A DNA stretch of 59,680 bases. Source: a virus. The translations under genes and the position numbers were made by a program. The notes under the pieces are model-generated. The model was not told the origin of the DNA. It ran no database searches and was given only the letters and a program-made list of their open reading frames with translations. Below, piece after piece: positions 39,569-48,922 of the stretch. The stretch covers positions 1 through 59,680 of the IMG/VR virus record IMGVR_UViG_3300032011_000009, one strand, 5' to 3'. Every line of letters begins with the position of its first letter. Position 1 is the first letter of the stretch.

Positions 39569-42190
39569 TTACCAGATTTTCCACCATGGATCTCCGGCAC
39601 CATTATCGTCACCTTGGCACGGATCTTCGGCGTCCATATCTTCAACGCCACTGATATCGCTCAGTTCCTCGTCCAGTCCCAAGGCACCCTCGATGGCATC
39701 GCCCACATCTTCCCAGAAACTATCCTGAGAGTCCTCAACCACTTGTCCCACGTCCACTTCGGCGCAGTTCGGCTCTTCGGTAGGTGCCGCTCCTGCTCCG
39801 CTGCTAACCCAAGTGCATTCCACCGTAGTATCATACGCTCCACCGCGTTTTATTGCTGAATTTACTTTAATAACTTGAAAATACCCACCCAAGCCTAAGC
39901 GGAACGCGATAGAGTTTCGCGTAGAAGGGTTGCCCACGCCGTACGGAGGATTCACATAGACGTATTGTCCCGGGAAATGAATGTTGTTCCCAACCATCTT
40001 TAGTTTGGCATTGTAGAGTTCTCGTAAGTTGGAAAGTGCGCCTTCTTCTGTTTGTCGTGCTTCTTTGAGTCCCTGAATGTCTGATTTATTAAAGTTGATG
40101 GTCTTGATTATTCCGCTGTCTTGACCGATAGTATAATGATTGATTCCTCGTTTTGCATCGGCGGCTTCATCGCCTGTCAATCCTCCCGGGTCACCTGACT
40201 GCATATAGTAAAGCGCATATGTGAACCCCGGATCTTCCGGGTTAACATCTTCCCCGATTTTCCCCATCATCCCTTCCGGCGTTGGTCGTCTGCCGTGAGG
40301 AGAGCATATATCTTCGTCTGCTTTAACCGTAAAGACAGACTGTGAGACATCACCTGTCTGGTTTGGGGCGTTGGGGAAACACTTGGGCTGCAAAGCCGGC
40401 TTGATAAGACACTGCATAACATCCATGAGGAACCTTCTAACTGGATAGTTATCCTTTTCCGGCTCGATAACCTTTTCATTCCAGAACTTTAGGAACAGCG
40501 TGTAAGAAATGGGGATATCGCACAACGCGATCCGCCTAATCTCCTTAGTTCTAGGATCTGTGTACTGCGCTGGACCTAAAATGATAGCCATCTTTTCAAG
40601 TTCGGCAGCTTTGCTATCCGGATCGAAAGCCACACATGCTTGCTCAACAATGTCGCCTAGGAAGCAAAAATAAACATCGTCATCGTCTACATCTGATGCG
40701 TCTGCATCTTCAGCTTCTTTCTCCGGGTTGCTAAACCAGCCTTGATCACCAATTGTGATCGTTGCAACACCGCCCCACTGATCATCGTTAGAAAGTGTGG
40801 GGCGTTTGCCTCCCTCGTTCGCTTGCCACTCTTCAAGGAAGCCGTTGTCCAAATCCAAGTGTCGGATCTTGCCACTAAGAGCATCTGTAAAACTAGCATA
40901 TGCGTCAGACCTGTTGGTGTCATTTAGTTCTGCCAATATTTCCCTTAACTCTTCGGCTTCTTCGGCGGCATCCTCAGCCTCTTCGTCAAGGTCTTCAATA
41001 TCACCCTCTGATGCCTCTTGTTCGCTGGCGCATGCTTGAGCATCTTCAACATCTTCTATGTGCTCCTCCAGTGCCTCTAGTTCCGCTTCGACATCCTCTA
41101 CATTACGATCATCAACGCCGAATCCCAAGAATCCGCCGCTGACCGTAGCATCTCCGCTGCCGCCGCCGGGGAAAAGAATGTCTGCCGCCTTTGACTCCAA
41201 AGCGGCTTCCATTGCGCCGACGTATTCCACTGTTACATCACACGATCCGTCTTCTTTGATCTTAACCTCATGTTGAATAAGGTTAAGGTACATATCCAGA
41301 TTCATGTTCTTCAATATCTTAACTAGTGCGGCATCCTGCAGGTGGGTGCGGACGCCTTCATCAATTGCCCAGCCAACGCTAGCTAAAACCCTATAGTATC
41401 TTGGATCATATTCTTCGGCGCCGGTCTTACCCCTGTTTCCGCCTTCTGGGTGTAAGATTAGCTCTAAAAAGCTAGGGTTATCGCCCGGTGTATAATTATT
41501 TCCTGCTGCTGCTATCGAATCGAAGTCTCCCACCAAATCTTTTACGGACTGAAAGTGCATTGTCATCTTTACACCAATAACTTTTTCGCCCTCTGCCGGG
41601 TTGGTGCCGGCAAACTCCCACTTGAACTCTTTAATACCAGCGCCGCCAGAGCGACCGCCGGCGTCAGTTGTTAGGTCTGAAAGTCGTGACTCATCCATGA
41701 AGCCTTTGAATTTGAACTCTCTGCGGACTGACTCGCCGCCATCAGCCGCTGGAGTGACCCTCCAAAGCCTCACTCGCGGCTGCAATACAGCTTTTTGCCA
41801 TGGCTTAATCCGGGTGAAGGGTGCCATTGAGTCCCGCTTTAAGACCGCTGACAGCACGTCATGAACTGTCGCGCCTCCCGTGCCGGAACTCGCAGCAAGA
41901 GCATGGAAGTTCTTATAATGACATTGTTCATTTAGTGGCGAGAGGATGTCTGCGTAATCCATCAGGAAGCACTGGTGGTCAAAGGTTAATTTATCTTGTT
42001 CAGACTCTTCGCCTTCAGATGTAGCGGCGTCAGGATCTGTTGAGGCGGCAGGATCTTCGCCCGCAGTAGTACCATCGGTAGCCGCAGTGTCATCTGCAGC
42101 ACCGGCATCAGAGGGATCTTCCCCATCAGCCCCGCCAGATTCAGTGGCAGCTTCAGTGGGGTCTGTTTCTGGGACTTCGGGATCTGCCAT
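39569..42190 (-). CDS. Large acidic tail/baseplate structural protein
   Basis: 873 residues. N-terminal 80 residues are acidic low complexity (DPEVPETDPTEAATESGGAD). Folded blocks: NYTPGDNPSFLELILHPEGG, YDPRYYRVLASVGWAIDEGV, LVKILKNMNLDMYLNLIQHE then VKIKEDGSCDVTVEYVGAME, and a C-terminal GLGGYFQVIKVNSAIKRGGA. A long coiled acidic insertion (residues about 350-430) is present. Position between LysM/gp53-like and structural genes suggests baseplate hub or wedge. Not assigned to a T4 gene. Confidence 0.7.
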   Translation of the reverse strand: MADPEVPETDPTEAATESGGADGEDPSDAGAADDTAATDGTTAGEDPAASTDPDAATSEGEESEQDKLTFDHQCFLMDYADILSPLNEQCHYKNFHALAASSGTGGATVHDVLSAVLKRDSMAPFTRIKPWQKAVLQPRVRLWRVTPAADGGESVRREFKFKGFMDESRLSDLTTDAGGRSGGAGIKEFKWEFAGTNPAEGEKVIGVKMTMHFQSVKDLVGDFDSIAAAGNNYTPGDNPSFLELILHPEGGNRGKTGAEEYDPRYYRVLASVGWAIDEGVRTHLQDAALVKILKNMNLDMYLNLIQHEVKIKEDGSCDVTVEYVGAMEAALESKAADILFPGGGSGDATVSGGFLGFGVDDRNVEDVEAELEALEEHIEDVEDAQACASEQEASEGDIEDLDEEAEDAAEEAEELREILAELNDTNRSDAYASFTDALSGKIRHLDLDNGFLEEWQANEGGKRPTLSNDDQWGGVATITIGDQGWFSNPEKEAEDADASDVDDDDVYFCFLGDIVEQACVAFDPDSKAAELEKMAIILGPAQYTDPRTKEIRRIALCDIPISYTLFLKFWNEKVIEPEKDNYPVRRFLMDVMQCLIKPALQPKCFPNAPNQTGDVSQSVFTVKADEDICSPHGRRPTPEGMMGKIGEDVNPEDPGFTYALYYMQSGDPGGLTGDEAADAKRGINHYTIGQDSGIIKTINFNKSDIQGLKEARQTEEGALSNLRELYNAKLKMVGNNIHFPGQYVYVNPPYGVGNPSTRNSIAFRLGLGGYFQVIKVNSAIKRGGAYDTTVECTWVSSGAGAAPTEEPNCAEVDVGQVVEDSQDSFWEDVGDAIEGALGLDEELSDISGVEDMDAEDPCQGDDNGAGDPWWKIW

Positions 42191-42196
42191 ACAACA

Positions 42197-42535
42197 TTAA
42201 CCTTTCAAGTATTTTAGCACAGAAGTCAAAGGAAGTGGAATATAAATTGTGTCTCCCATTTTGATGTGAGACTCTGTTGGCTTTTTGTTGAACCACGCAA
42301 TCACCCACCACAATTCTGACTCTCCGTAATATTTGTGGGCAAGCTTCCAATACTGATCTCCTGTTTTCCACAAATGAGACACGCGATCAATCGTCGCCGA
42401 GATTTGTTCCGGAGAAGGATACGACATGTAAGGCGTGTTGTATTGGCGGATGCGGCGGAGCCCACGCCTCTCCAATATCTCTTGGTAGAAGCGACTAGAA
42501 TTTGTAATCACGCGCCGGCTGTCATATCTTGCCAT
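42197..42535 (-). CDS. LysM-domain baseplate wedge protein (gp53-like)
   Basis: 112 residues. N-terminus MARYDSRRVITNSSRFYQEI then LERRGLRRIRQYNT is typical of short baseplate proteins. LWKTGDQYWKLAHKYYGESE then LWWVIAWFNKKPTE and MGDTIYIPLPLTSVLKYL is a LysM-like domain, as in T4 gp53 and relatives. Probable baseplate assembly component. Confidence 0.75.
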   Translation of the reverse strand: MARYDSRRVITNSSRFYQEILERRGLRRIRQYNTPYMSYPSPEQISATIDRVSHLWKTGDQYWKLAHKYYGESELWWVIAWFNKKPTESHIKMGDTIYIPLPLTSVLKYLKG

Positions 42536-42555
42536 ATCTTATTGAACTCCTTTTG

Positions 42556-43326
42556 TCATCCGCCGACTGGCTCTAACGGCAAGTCGATGCCGGGGGTGCC
42601 AGTGGTGCCCGTATCGTCGGTGGGAGCCTCTGTCGCTCCACGGGCGGTACCTTTCGCATTGTAGGGGAAACTGTTCGATGAGCCGGCATCGCCAAAACCC
42701 ATTTGAGCGTCATCAGTGGCACCCGCTGTAGACCAACCCATCATGTGGGTGTGTAGCACTGTGAACTCAGCCGACAAAGTAAGCCTTAAGGGATAAAATA
42801 CTCCCGGGGTTTCGTCAACAATGCCCGACTCAAAATCAGGCTCAAAAGTAAAGCCACCAATGTAACCAATCAAGCCGGAAGTCTTTGCGTTAGAGCCCGC
42901 CGAATCTGGTCCAGCCTCAACGTTATGAGCAAAGTTTCCGAACTTAAACTTAAACACGGGAGATGAAGCGATAGTCTGGGAGTCTCCTCCTCCGCCTTTC
43001 GAGTATGACGGGTATAGCATAGACATCAGCGTTTCACATTTCTTCATGTTTAGTTCTGCCTCTTCAATGCTTGCTGAAACAACATCCCACTCGACACTAA
43101 TCTGTCGGGCGGTTCCTTGAAACGCAGAAATGGGATCCATACGACCATACACAGATTCACTGTTCCATTCTGACGTATATTGATCAGAGAAGGAGTTAAT
43201 CATAGCCTTAAACACGACTGACTTCTGGCTAGGAACGTGAAAAAATTCCAGCACCATAAGCTTGTCTATAGCAAGCTTACCTGTGCCATCTATGTCGCGT
43301 CCAAAGCGTCCACTATATATTGACAT
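42556..43326 (-). CDS. Baseplate or tail tube-end protein (unassigned)
   Basis: 256 residues, GGAGG upstream of ATG 43326. VVFKAMINSFSDQYTSEWNS then ESVYGRMDPISAFQGTARQI and SVEWDVVSASIEEAELNMKK then CETLMSMLYPSY is a block that recurs in T4-like tail/baseplate genes I remember. The N-terminal YSGRFGRDIDGTGKLAIDKL is also typical. Gly/Thr-rich C-terminus. Likely a tube-capping or baseplate protein adjoining the tape measure. Confidence 0.7.
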   Translation of the reverse strand: MSIYSGRFGRDIDGTGKLAIDKLMVLEFFHVPSQKSVVFKAMINSFSDQYTSEWNSESVYGRMDPISAFQGTARQISVEWDVVSASIEEAELNMKKCETLMSMLYPSYSKGGGGDSQTIASSPVFKFKFGNFAHNVEAGPDSAGSNAKTSGLIGYIGGFTFEPDFESGIVDETPGVFYPLRLTLSAEFTVLHTHMMGWSTAGATDDAQMGFGDAGSSNSFPYNAKGTARGATEAPTDDTGTTGTPGIDLPLEPVGG

Positions 43327-43390
43327 ATTTAGAAACCTCCTCGTTCTTTATCTTCTCTATAACTAGTCCATTCTGTAAGAAGTTTCGCTA

Positions 43391-46300
43391 TTAGAAGCCC
43401 TTCAAACCATGCTTACTATCGATTGCAGCATTAACGGCTCTTGCGAATTCGTCACCATCAAGTTCCAAAACAATATCTTGTCCCTTCTTCTCTTTTGAGC
43501 CGGCTGAACTCTTCTCGCCCAGCACCTGTCGAAGCGCCTCAACAAAGGCGTCCTTAGACGGTTCCTTCATTTCTCTTTGAGCAGATGCGTACTCTCTCGC
43601 TGCCTTTGCCATGCCCTCAACGTTTTCTACGACCTCTGGAGTCAACTGTACTGAGGAATCAATAAGGCTTGCCAAGCTATCCGCAGTCACGCTGAAAGCC
43701 AAGGCTTTTTCTTCCGGAATGGTAGCGAGTGCGCGTCCAATAGCCCAGATGCCCCATGCCAAGTCCCATAAGGTGTCTGCAGTTTCATCCAGATCTGTGA
43801 AGCCTGCCAATCCTTGGAAAATTTGCCCTAAAGCAACTGCTTTTTCTGCGGAGATGGTGCTCATCGCCCCTGCAAATGCATACAATGCTTTTGTAAGGGT
43901 GTCCAGTCCTTTGTCGAAGAACGGTAGGCTCGCATAAACGCCGAGTTTAAACAAGCCCCAGCCGAGCGCAGGAAGCGCCCATGCTAAGGCTCTTAGCCCG
44001 TCTGCCATGGGTGCCATCTTATCTGTGTAGGGTGCCATGACAGCTAGAGCGTTCGCAAACATCATGAGAGGTACCGCAAGCATCATCATCGCCCACGCAG
44101 TCATAACCGCAGCCACCAGTAGCAATGGACCGGCAACAATAAGTGCGATAGCAGCGAAGAATAGCCCGGTAGCAAACTCTGCCAGCGACCAACCCAAGCC
44201 CGATACCAGATCAAGGTCCATAGCCATCCACGGTGCTACGCCCATTGCCAGCCAAAGCAAGCCAATACCAGCGGTCAAGCCACCGATCATAAGCATCGGA
44301 CCTGAGAACATTAGGAAGAAGCCTGTTCTCATGAAGCCGTCTGTCATCGCATCTAGAGTCTTTCCAAGTGTTGCCAGCTTCGCAAAGTCCATAGACATCC
44401 ATGGCTTAACTCCTAATAGAAGTATGAGCAAGCCTGCCGTTGCGGGAATCGCACCCCACATCAAAAAGTATCCGCCGATGAGTAGAGCGATACCGGCAGG
44501 AATGAGCAGCCAGCCAAATGCTATCAAAGAGAAGCCAAGCTCAATCATATTCTCAAAGCCTATTTTCTTAAACGCGCTGATGCCTTTGGCTAGAACTATC
44601 AATCCTGCGCCTAAGATTAGCGAGGCGATGCCGACCAAGGTGCCGCCGATAAGGAAAGGAACAGCAGCATATATCAAGCCGATACCAAACACAAACAGCA
44701 TATAAGTAAGCTCCCACATCGCCTCAAACATCCCGCGCTTGGTAAAGCCTTCGATACCTTTAGCCAGCATTTGCAGACCAAAGCCCAAGAGCAGTGCCGG
44801 GATGCCGATTAGCGTAGCGCCGATGAGGAACGGAACAGCAGCATACATTAATCCATAGCCGAAAAGAACCAACATGAAAGTCAGCCCAAGCATTGCCTCA
44901 AACATTCCTCGTTTAGTGAAGCCTTCAATACCTTTAGCCAACGCTTGCAATCCGAAGCCCAACAGCAGGGCACCTATGCCCACTAGCCCGCCACCAATGA
45001 TGAATGGTATAGCAGCATACATCAAAGCGTAGCCAAAGGGAATGAGAGCAAGACCAAGACCAATCATCTGCATAATCGGGAAGTCGTCGATACCCTCTTT
45101 AAGAGCCTTGAATCCTTGTCCCAAGAACCAAGCTGCGATACCAAAGACAAGAGCAGCGCCAGACAACTGCAGCAAGCCAAGAGCGACTGGAGCCATCATC
45201 GGCGCAACTGGTGCTAAGATGGCGACGAACATAGCGATACCCATTGCCAACATCGGAAGCGCAATCATAGATGCAGCACCAAAGCCGATCAAGCCAAGCA
45301 GTGCCGGCGCAATGGCATCAGTCATCTCCATCATTGCGATAACCAAGTCTTTAAGCGCCCAAACCAGCGCAACAACAGCGATGATGGGAGCAGCAATAGC
45401 TATTGCTAAGCCAAAAATAGCCAAAGCAATAGCAGTAATCATGGGAATCAGCGGCGCCATGGCAATTGATAGCGCAGTCATCGAGGCAGCTAGTCCAACG
45501 GTGGCACCGCCGGCGCCAGTGGCGGCAGTGGCTTCTGCTGTTTCTGCAGCGGCGGCACCAAAGAAGGCGGCTATTGAGCCAGTCTTCGCAAGGTTCACTA
45601 ATGCAGTCTTTGCTGCCAGAATCCCTTGCCAGAACGCCATGATTTTGATGCGGTAGTGGGCTATAGCCATAACCCCCAGCAGAGCAATCAATGTAGGGAC
45701 CAGAAAGCCGCCCATCATATCGTTCAACTGTAAGAAGCCGTCAAGCATCCAGTGGATAGCACTAACAATCGGAGCAACTGCTACAGCAAACTGCTCCATG
45801 ATGCGAGTGAGTTTTTCTTTCATGCTGGCTGCAGCAGCGGCACGTTCTTCTAGCTTCTTCTGTGCCTCAGCGTTGTTCTCAATTTTCGCTTGTGCTTTGT
45901 CGTATTCTGAGAGGCTTTGTCCGAAAAGTTTACTAGCCTCTGTCATGTCTTGAATGCCTGCTGCGTTTGCAACGGCGATTTTCTCAAACTTGTTCATCGA
46001 ATCCCAACTCTTGCCGGAAAGCTGAATAGACTGAATCAGTAGGCGTACTCTCTCCTCTTCAGAGGCGTTCAGGAGTTCCATTGAGTCGAGCACACCGCCG
46101 CCGAGAATAGCATTAAGCTTTCCGGCTGATTGCGCTGCGCCCTCAAATGTGTCAAACTGAGTAGTGATACCAAGAAGCGTCTGCATCTCGATACCAGTAG
46201 CCTTGGCTGCTGCTGCGACTTCCTTGAACACTTGGGTTGCTTCATCGCCGTATGCGGTGAAGACATCTGCGTTCGCTGCAAAGTCTTTAGAGATCTTGCC

Positions 46301-47239
46301 AGCACTCACACCCAAATCAGCAGCCATGGCAGCGAAATCTTTCTGTACTGCAATAGCCTGTTGTGCGCTCATGCCAAGAGACTTATTAAGGATCTCGAAG
46401 TTTGCCGCCGTAGTCGCCGAGTCAATACCCAGCCCTTTTAGTTGCGCCGTTGCTTCAACTAGCTGTCCTTGCGCCTCTTCTGTCATCTCAGTGAACTGGC
46501 TCATGCCGGTATAGAGTTCTTTGACAGCTTCGCCGGCATCTTCCATGCTGACATTCCATTCAGCGTTGTGCTGCATGGTGTCCATAATCATGTCGTTGTA
46601 TTCGCCAGTACCATTAGTAAGCTTGTTGACCGACGAGAACTGAGCGTCTGCGGAAATCACCATAGCCGCAGTTGCCTCTTGAACCTTCATCAAAGATGAG
46701 CCTAACATGTTGGCGACACTAAACTGCTCAGCAAGAGCGCTCGCTACCGCTTCCATGGACTCTTCAATGCCACCGTCTAAGAATGCACCGAAGAGCCCTG
46801 ACCGCCAGTCAGCGGATACGCCAGTGAGCGTCTTTGCATACGACTGTGCGAGTCCAGCAGCCTTGGCTTGCGCCTTGATCATCTTCTGCATGGCTGTGAG
46901 TTCGTCTAGACGAGCTTGGAGCGCTGCTTTAATCGCCGGATCTGTCGCAGCCTTAATCTTCGCTTCAAGAATCGACTGTTCTTTTTCATTTTCAAGTTCT
47001 TTGAGGCGCAGATTAGCCTTGGTCAACTGACCTTGCTTCTTAGCTTGATCTAAGTTCTTCTTGATCGTTTGCGAATACTTGTCAAGCTGTTCCCATTGGG
47101 CGTTTGCAGCCGCCATGTCCGCAACAAACTGCGGACCCATCTCCAACAATGAATCCTTGATGTCAGCGGCGTCCACCTTCATGCGAGATAGCATGTCGGC
47201 GGCTTGTTTTAGTATTTTTGGATCTGGGGTATCAGCCAT
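43391..47239 (-). CDS. Tape measure protein
   Basis: 1282 residues. N-terminal 150 residues are a coiled coil (KYSQTIKKNLDQAKKQGQLT then KANLRLKELENEKEQSIL). The middle is largely hydrophobic with many membrane-like helices. It includes three tandem copies of a 58-residue hairpin unit (MYAAVPFLIGxTLxGI, GFGLQxLAKGIEGFTKRGMF), spaced 174 bp apart around 44650, 44830 and 45005. Such helical, hydrophobic length-determining proteins are typical tape measures. A tail of roughly 190 nm would follow from the usual about 0.15 nm per residue (inference). A gp26/gp51-like pair lies upstream, as in T4-like tails. Confidence 0.85.
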   Translation of the reverse strand: MADTPDPKILKQAADMLSRMKVDAADIKDSLLEMGPQFVADMAAANAQWEQLDKYSQTIKKNLDQAKKQGQLTKANLRLKELENEKEQSILEAKIKAATDPAIKAALQARLDELTAMQKMIKAQAKAAGLAQSYAKTLTGVSADWRSGLFGAFLDGGIEESMEAVASALAEQFSVANMLGSSLMKVQEATAAMVISADAQFSSVNKLTNGTGEYNDMIMDTMQHNAEWNVSMEDAGEAVKELYTGMSQFTEMTEEAQGQLVEATAQLKGLGIDSATTAANFEILNKSLGMSAQQAIAVQKDFAAMAADLGVSAGKISKDFAANADVFTAYGDEATQVFKEVAAAAKATGIEMQTLLGITTQFDTFEGAAQSAGKLNAILGGGVLDSMELLNASEEERVRLLIQSIQLSGKSWDSMNKFEKIAVANAAGIQDMTEASKLFGQSLSEYDKAQAKIENNAEAQKKLEERAAAAASMKEKLTRIMEQFAVAVAPIVSAIHWMLDGFLQLNDMMGGFLVPTLIALLGVMAIAHYRIKIMAFWQGILAAKTALVNLAKTGSIAAFFGAAAAETAEATAATGAGGATVGLAASMTALSIAMAPLIPMITAIALAIFGLAIAIAAPIIAVVALVWALKDLVIAMMEMTDAIAPALLGLIGFGAASMIALPMLAMGIAMFVAILAPVAPMMAPVALGLLQLSGAALVFGIAAWFLGQGFKALKEGIDDFPIMQMIGLGLALIPFGYALMYAAIPFIIGGGLVGIGALLLGFGLQALAKGIEGFTKRGMFEAMLGLTFMLVLFGYGLMYAAVPFLIGATLIGIPALLLGFGLQMLAKGIEGFTKRGMFEAMWELTYMLFVFGIGLIYAAVPFLIGGTLVGIASLILGAGLIVLAKGISAFKKIGFENMIELGFSLIAFGWLLIPAGIALLIGGYFLMWGAIPATAGLLILLLGVKPWMSMDFAKLATLGKTLDAMTDGFMRTGFFLMFSGPMLMIGGLTAGIGLLWLAMGVAPWMAMDLDLVSGLGWSLAEFATGLFFAAIALIVAGPLLLVAAVMTAWAMMMLAVPLMMFANALAVMAPYTDKMAPMADGLRALAWALPALGWGLFKLGVYASLPFFDKGLDTLTKALYAFAGAMSTISAEKAVALGQIFQGLAGFTDLDETADTLWDLAWGIWAIGRALATIPEEKALAFSVTADSLASLIDSSVQLTPEVVENVEGMAKAAREYASAQREMKEPSKDAFVEALRQVLGEKSSAGSKEKKGQDIVLELDGDEFARAVNAAIDSKHGLKGF
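44640..45020 (-). repeat. Tandem 174-bp repeats in the tape measure gene
   Basis: Three copies of a 58-codon hydrophobic hairpin (LMYAAxPFLIGGxLxGI then LLGFGLQxLAKGIEGFTKRG) at a spacing of 174 bases, with a fourth weaker copy. Length variation by unit gain or loss could alter tail length. Confidence 0.75.
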
Positions 47240-47270
47240 TCGCTAGCGATCTCCTTGGGGGATTCTCGGC

Positions 47271-47603
47271 TTACTTAAATGGCCAATCGATGCCCGTACT
47301 GCGCTCAAACTTTTTCACTGCGCCACGGAGCGCGTACTTGCTACGATACGTGCGCGGATCATCCAAGCCGTATTTCGCATAATCTTTGTAATATCTTTTT
47401 TCACCTGCTAGGGTGCGAGCAAAATCTTTTACTTGTCTCTTATTGCCTCGCACAATCAAGGGCACTTTTGCGCCACCGAACATGCGTTGCATGATCATTT
47501 TGATGCCGCCACCAAACATCGACAAAAAACTTTCGTTCATTTCGCCATTCTCGGCTGCGCCCAAGTCAATAATAATAGGAGCCAAGTCGCCGCTGTCTTC
47601 CAT
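47271..47603 (-). CDS. Small conserved tail-region protein
   Basis: 110 residues from ATG 47603 with TGGAGG seven bases upstream; an in-frame extension to 47636 is less likely. GEMNESFLSMFGGGIKMIMQ then RMFGGAKVPLIVRGNKRQVK and DFARTLAGEKRYYKDYAKYG then LDDPRTYRSKYALRGAVKKF ERSTGIDWPFK-like ending is a very common T4-like marine phage protein, unnamed. It sits between the tape measure and the tail-chaperone pair; a structural or assembly role is likely. Confidence 0.75.
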   Translation of the reverse strand: MEDSGDLAPIIIDLGAAENGEMNESFLSMFGGGIKMIMQRMFGGAKVPLIVRGNKRQVKDFARTLAGEKRYYKDYAKYGLDDPRTYRSKYALRGAVKKFERSTGIDWPFK

Positions 47604-47638
47604 GGATAGTCCTCCAGATGATTCTAATAGTATCATCA

Positions 47639-47648
47639 GTAAATAGTT
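47639..47648 (-). promoter_or_regulatory. AACTATTTATA element, copy 4
   Basis: Minus strand TTAACTATTTACTG, 35 bases before ATG 47603 and directly after two terminators. Differs at one position from the others. Confidence 0.4.
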
Positions 47649-47661
47649 AAGTAAAAAAGAA

Positions 47662-47690
47662 AAAGGACCGGGTTTTAATTCCGGTCCTTT
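47662..47690 (-). terminator. Intrinsic terminator, second of a tandem pair
   Basis: 10-bp stem AAAGGACCGG/CCGGTCCTTT with a 9-base loop, followed on the minus strand by TTTTTCTTTTTT. Confidence 0.9.
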
Positions 47691-47696
47691 AAAAAA

Positions 47697-47722
47697 GCAG
47701 CCCAGTTATCTGCTGGGCTTGC
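47697..47722 (-). terminator. Intrinsic terminator, first of a tandem pair
   Basis: Stem AGCCCAG/CTGGGCT (extended by GC pairs) then TTTTTT on the minus strand. It overlaps the stop codon of the 47706-47999 gene. Confidence 0.85.
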
Positions 47723-47999
47723 TTACACTTGGCATGCTTGGTCTGCTCATAGACGGCATACTGGATGATCCCTTGGTTTGGGATTTTTTCATCTGTTCTG
47801 CTTCATCTTTAAACTGCTTCTGCAATCGCTCCATGAACCAGCGGCGTAGTTTTACTGGGAGGTTATATGCCTCGATGAAACTCCAGCCTCCGTGATATTT
47901 GAGCAAGAAAAATTGTTCATATACCTGTGCTATGTACTCATGACTTAGGCCAAAAAAAGTCCGCAGTGAACGGCACCTCCATGTCCTGTTCATATCCAC
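47706..47999 (-). CDS. Tail-assembly chaperone second frame (gp51-like), possible frameshift extension
   Basis: 97 codons (GTG 47999 or ATG 47993). The first 16 residues overlap the C-terminus of the 47938-48855 gene; real sequence starts at about GLSHEYIAQVYEQFFLLKYH then GGWSFIEAYNLPVKLRRWFM. This resembles short gp51/T-like tail proteins (HGxFxxxDxxxMPVxxRxxF). The tail MPSMSRPSMPSVSKPSR is Ser/Pro/Met-rich. Two options: independent start (weak GAGG upstream), or +1/-2 frameshift at the T7 run 47952-47958 producing a fusion of about 382 residues. Confidence 0.65.
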   Translation of the reverse strand: MDMNRTWRCRSLRTFFGLSHEYIAQVYEQFFLLKYHGGWSFIEAYNLPVKLRRWFMERLQKQFKDEAEQMKKSQTKGSSSMPSMSRPSMPSVSKPSR

Positions 48000-48855
48000 A
48001 AGCCTCGCATGCGAAGTGTTGTCTCAAATCATAATTCGGCATTAGTGCAGCATAAGCGCTTCTCAAAAATCGAGAATCCGATGCTGGCATTGCATTCACA
48101 AATCCATAAATGTGCTGCATTAGGGTACTTCCATTGACTGCTGTAATGTACGTTCTCATTTGATCCGTCATTTGAGTGTCATGTCCTAAAAGTTCTTTTC
48201 TGGTGTTCTTGGCGCTCTTTTGCGCTTTCTGCATGCTCTTAGCCATTTGTGCCTCGTCGTGCCCGTTTAGCATACGGACTGTGACCACCACCTCAGACTT
48301 AGGCAAGGTGATATTAAATGTAAGATCCTCGTTTTTTGACACTAGGTTCTTATGCTCCTCGGAATCGAAGTATTCTGTATCAAATCCAGTTGCTACACCG
48401 TTCTCCAAAGTAAATTCATACTCTTGAGTGGTGGAACACGCTGGGCACTGAGTCTTGGTCTTGTACTCTGAGCCATAACCAGAGATTCGTGCTGCCACAA
48501 GGATAGCGTTCTTGTCTCCTGTTAGTAAGCCCTCTACTTTGACGCGCTTATCAACAATAATGTTCTGCAAGAACCGGTTGATTGCTACGCCCTTCTTAAG
48601 CAAAGCCCTAGACGTAAGAATATCCTCGTCCTTTGCGGTCATGTACTTAATCTCCAAGGTGTCAACGCCGCAAAGCGGATGATCCTCGGCATAGTACGCG
48701 CCGGCGGATGGAAGTTCTACGAACTCGGTTGGGACTACAAAGTTTAGTTGTCCCGCTGGTGTTGGGGTGGGCTGCGCAGCAGCCTCTTGAACGGCTGCAG
48801 TCGCATCGGGATGTTCCCGGGCGGCTGTCCGTTCGTCGTTGTTACGACCTGACAT
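47938..48855 (-). CDS. Baseplate hub/tail-assembly protein, T4 gp26-like (PF12322-like)
   Basis: 305 residues. FVELPSAGAYYAEDHPLCGV then DTLEIKYMTAKDEDILTSRA and LLKKGVAINRFLQNIIVDKR are typical of the T4 baseplate hub family. Zinc ribbon-like CPACS (about residue 138) and C-terminal CEACGYEQ. The N-terminal 35 residues are disordered (Ala/Pro/Gln). The gene ends over a T7 run; frame-shifted continuation gives the gp51-like module. As with gpG-gpGT pairs, such products are tail-assembly chaperones for the tape measure (inference). Confidence 0.8.
   Translation of the reverse strand: MSGRNNDERTAAREHPDATAAVQEAAAQPTPTPAGQLNFVVPTEFVELPSAGAYYAEDHPLCGVDTLEIKYMTAKDEDILTSRALLKKGVAINRFLQNIIVDKRVKVEGLLTGDKNAILVAARISGYGSEYKTKTQCPACSTTQEYEFTLENGVATGFDTEYFDSEEHKNLVSKNEDLTFNITLPKSEVVVTVRMLNGHDEAQMAKSMQKAQKSAKNTRKELLGHDTQMTDQMRTYITAVNGSTLMQHIYGFVNAMPASDSRFLRSAYAALMPNYDLRQHFACEACGYEQDMEVPFTADFFWPKS
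47952..47958 (-). other. Candidate slippery site (T7 run)
   Basis: On the minus strand GAC TTT TTT TGG: seven consecutive T inside the last codons of the 47938-48855 gene. A +1 or -2 shift here enters the 47706-47999 frame after the FF pair. Confidence 0.45.
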
Positions 48856-48922
48856 TAATCCTCCAATATGGTTTTAGTATATAATACTTAGTCAGTTTAT
48901 TAAAATGTTTTTTTAAAAATGA

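Noticed and set aside
39661-41276. Plus-strand and alternate frames over the 39569-42190 gene
   Set aside because: Shadows of a long acidic gene; repeated Ser/Ala runs mirror GAG/GAT codons on the other strand.
43611-45656. Long plus-strand open frames opposite the tape measure gene
   Set aside because: Composition (Ser/Pro/Ala/Lys-rich, no motif) fits shadow frames opposite a codon-biased hydrophobic gene; no ribosome sites and the opposite frame is a clear gene.
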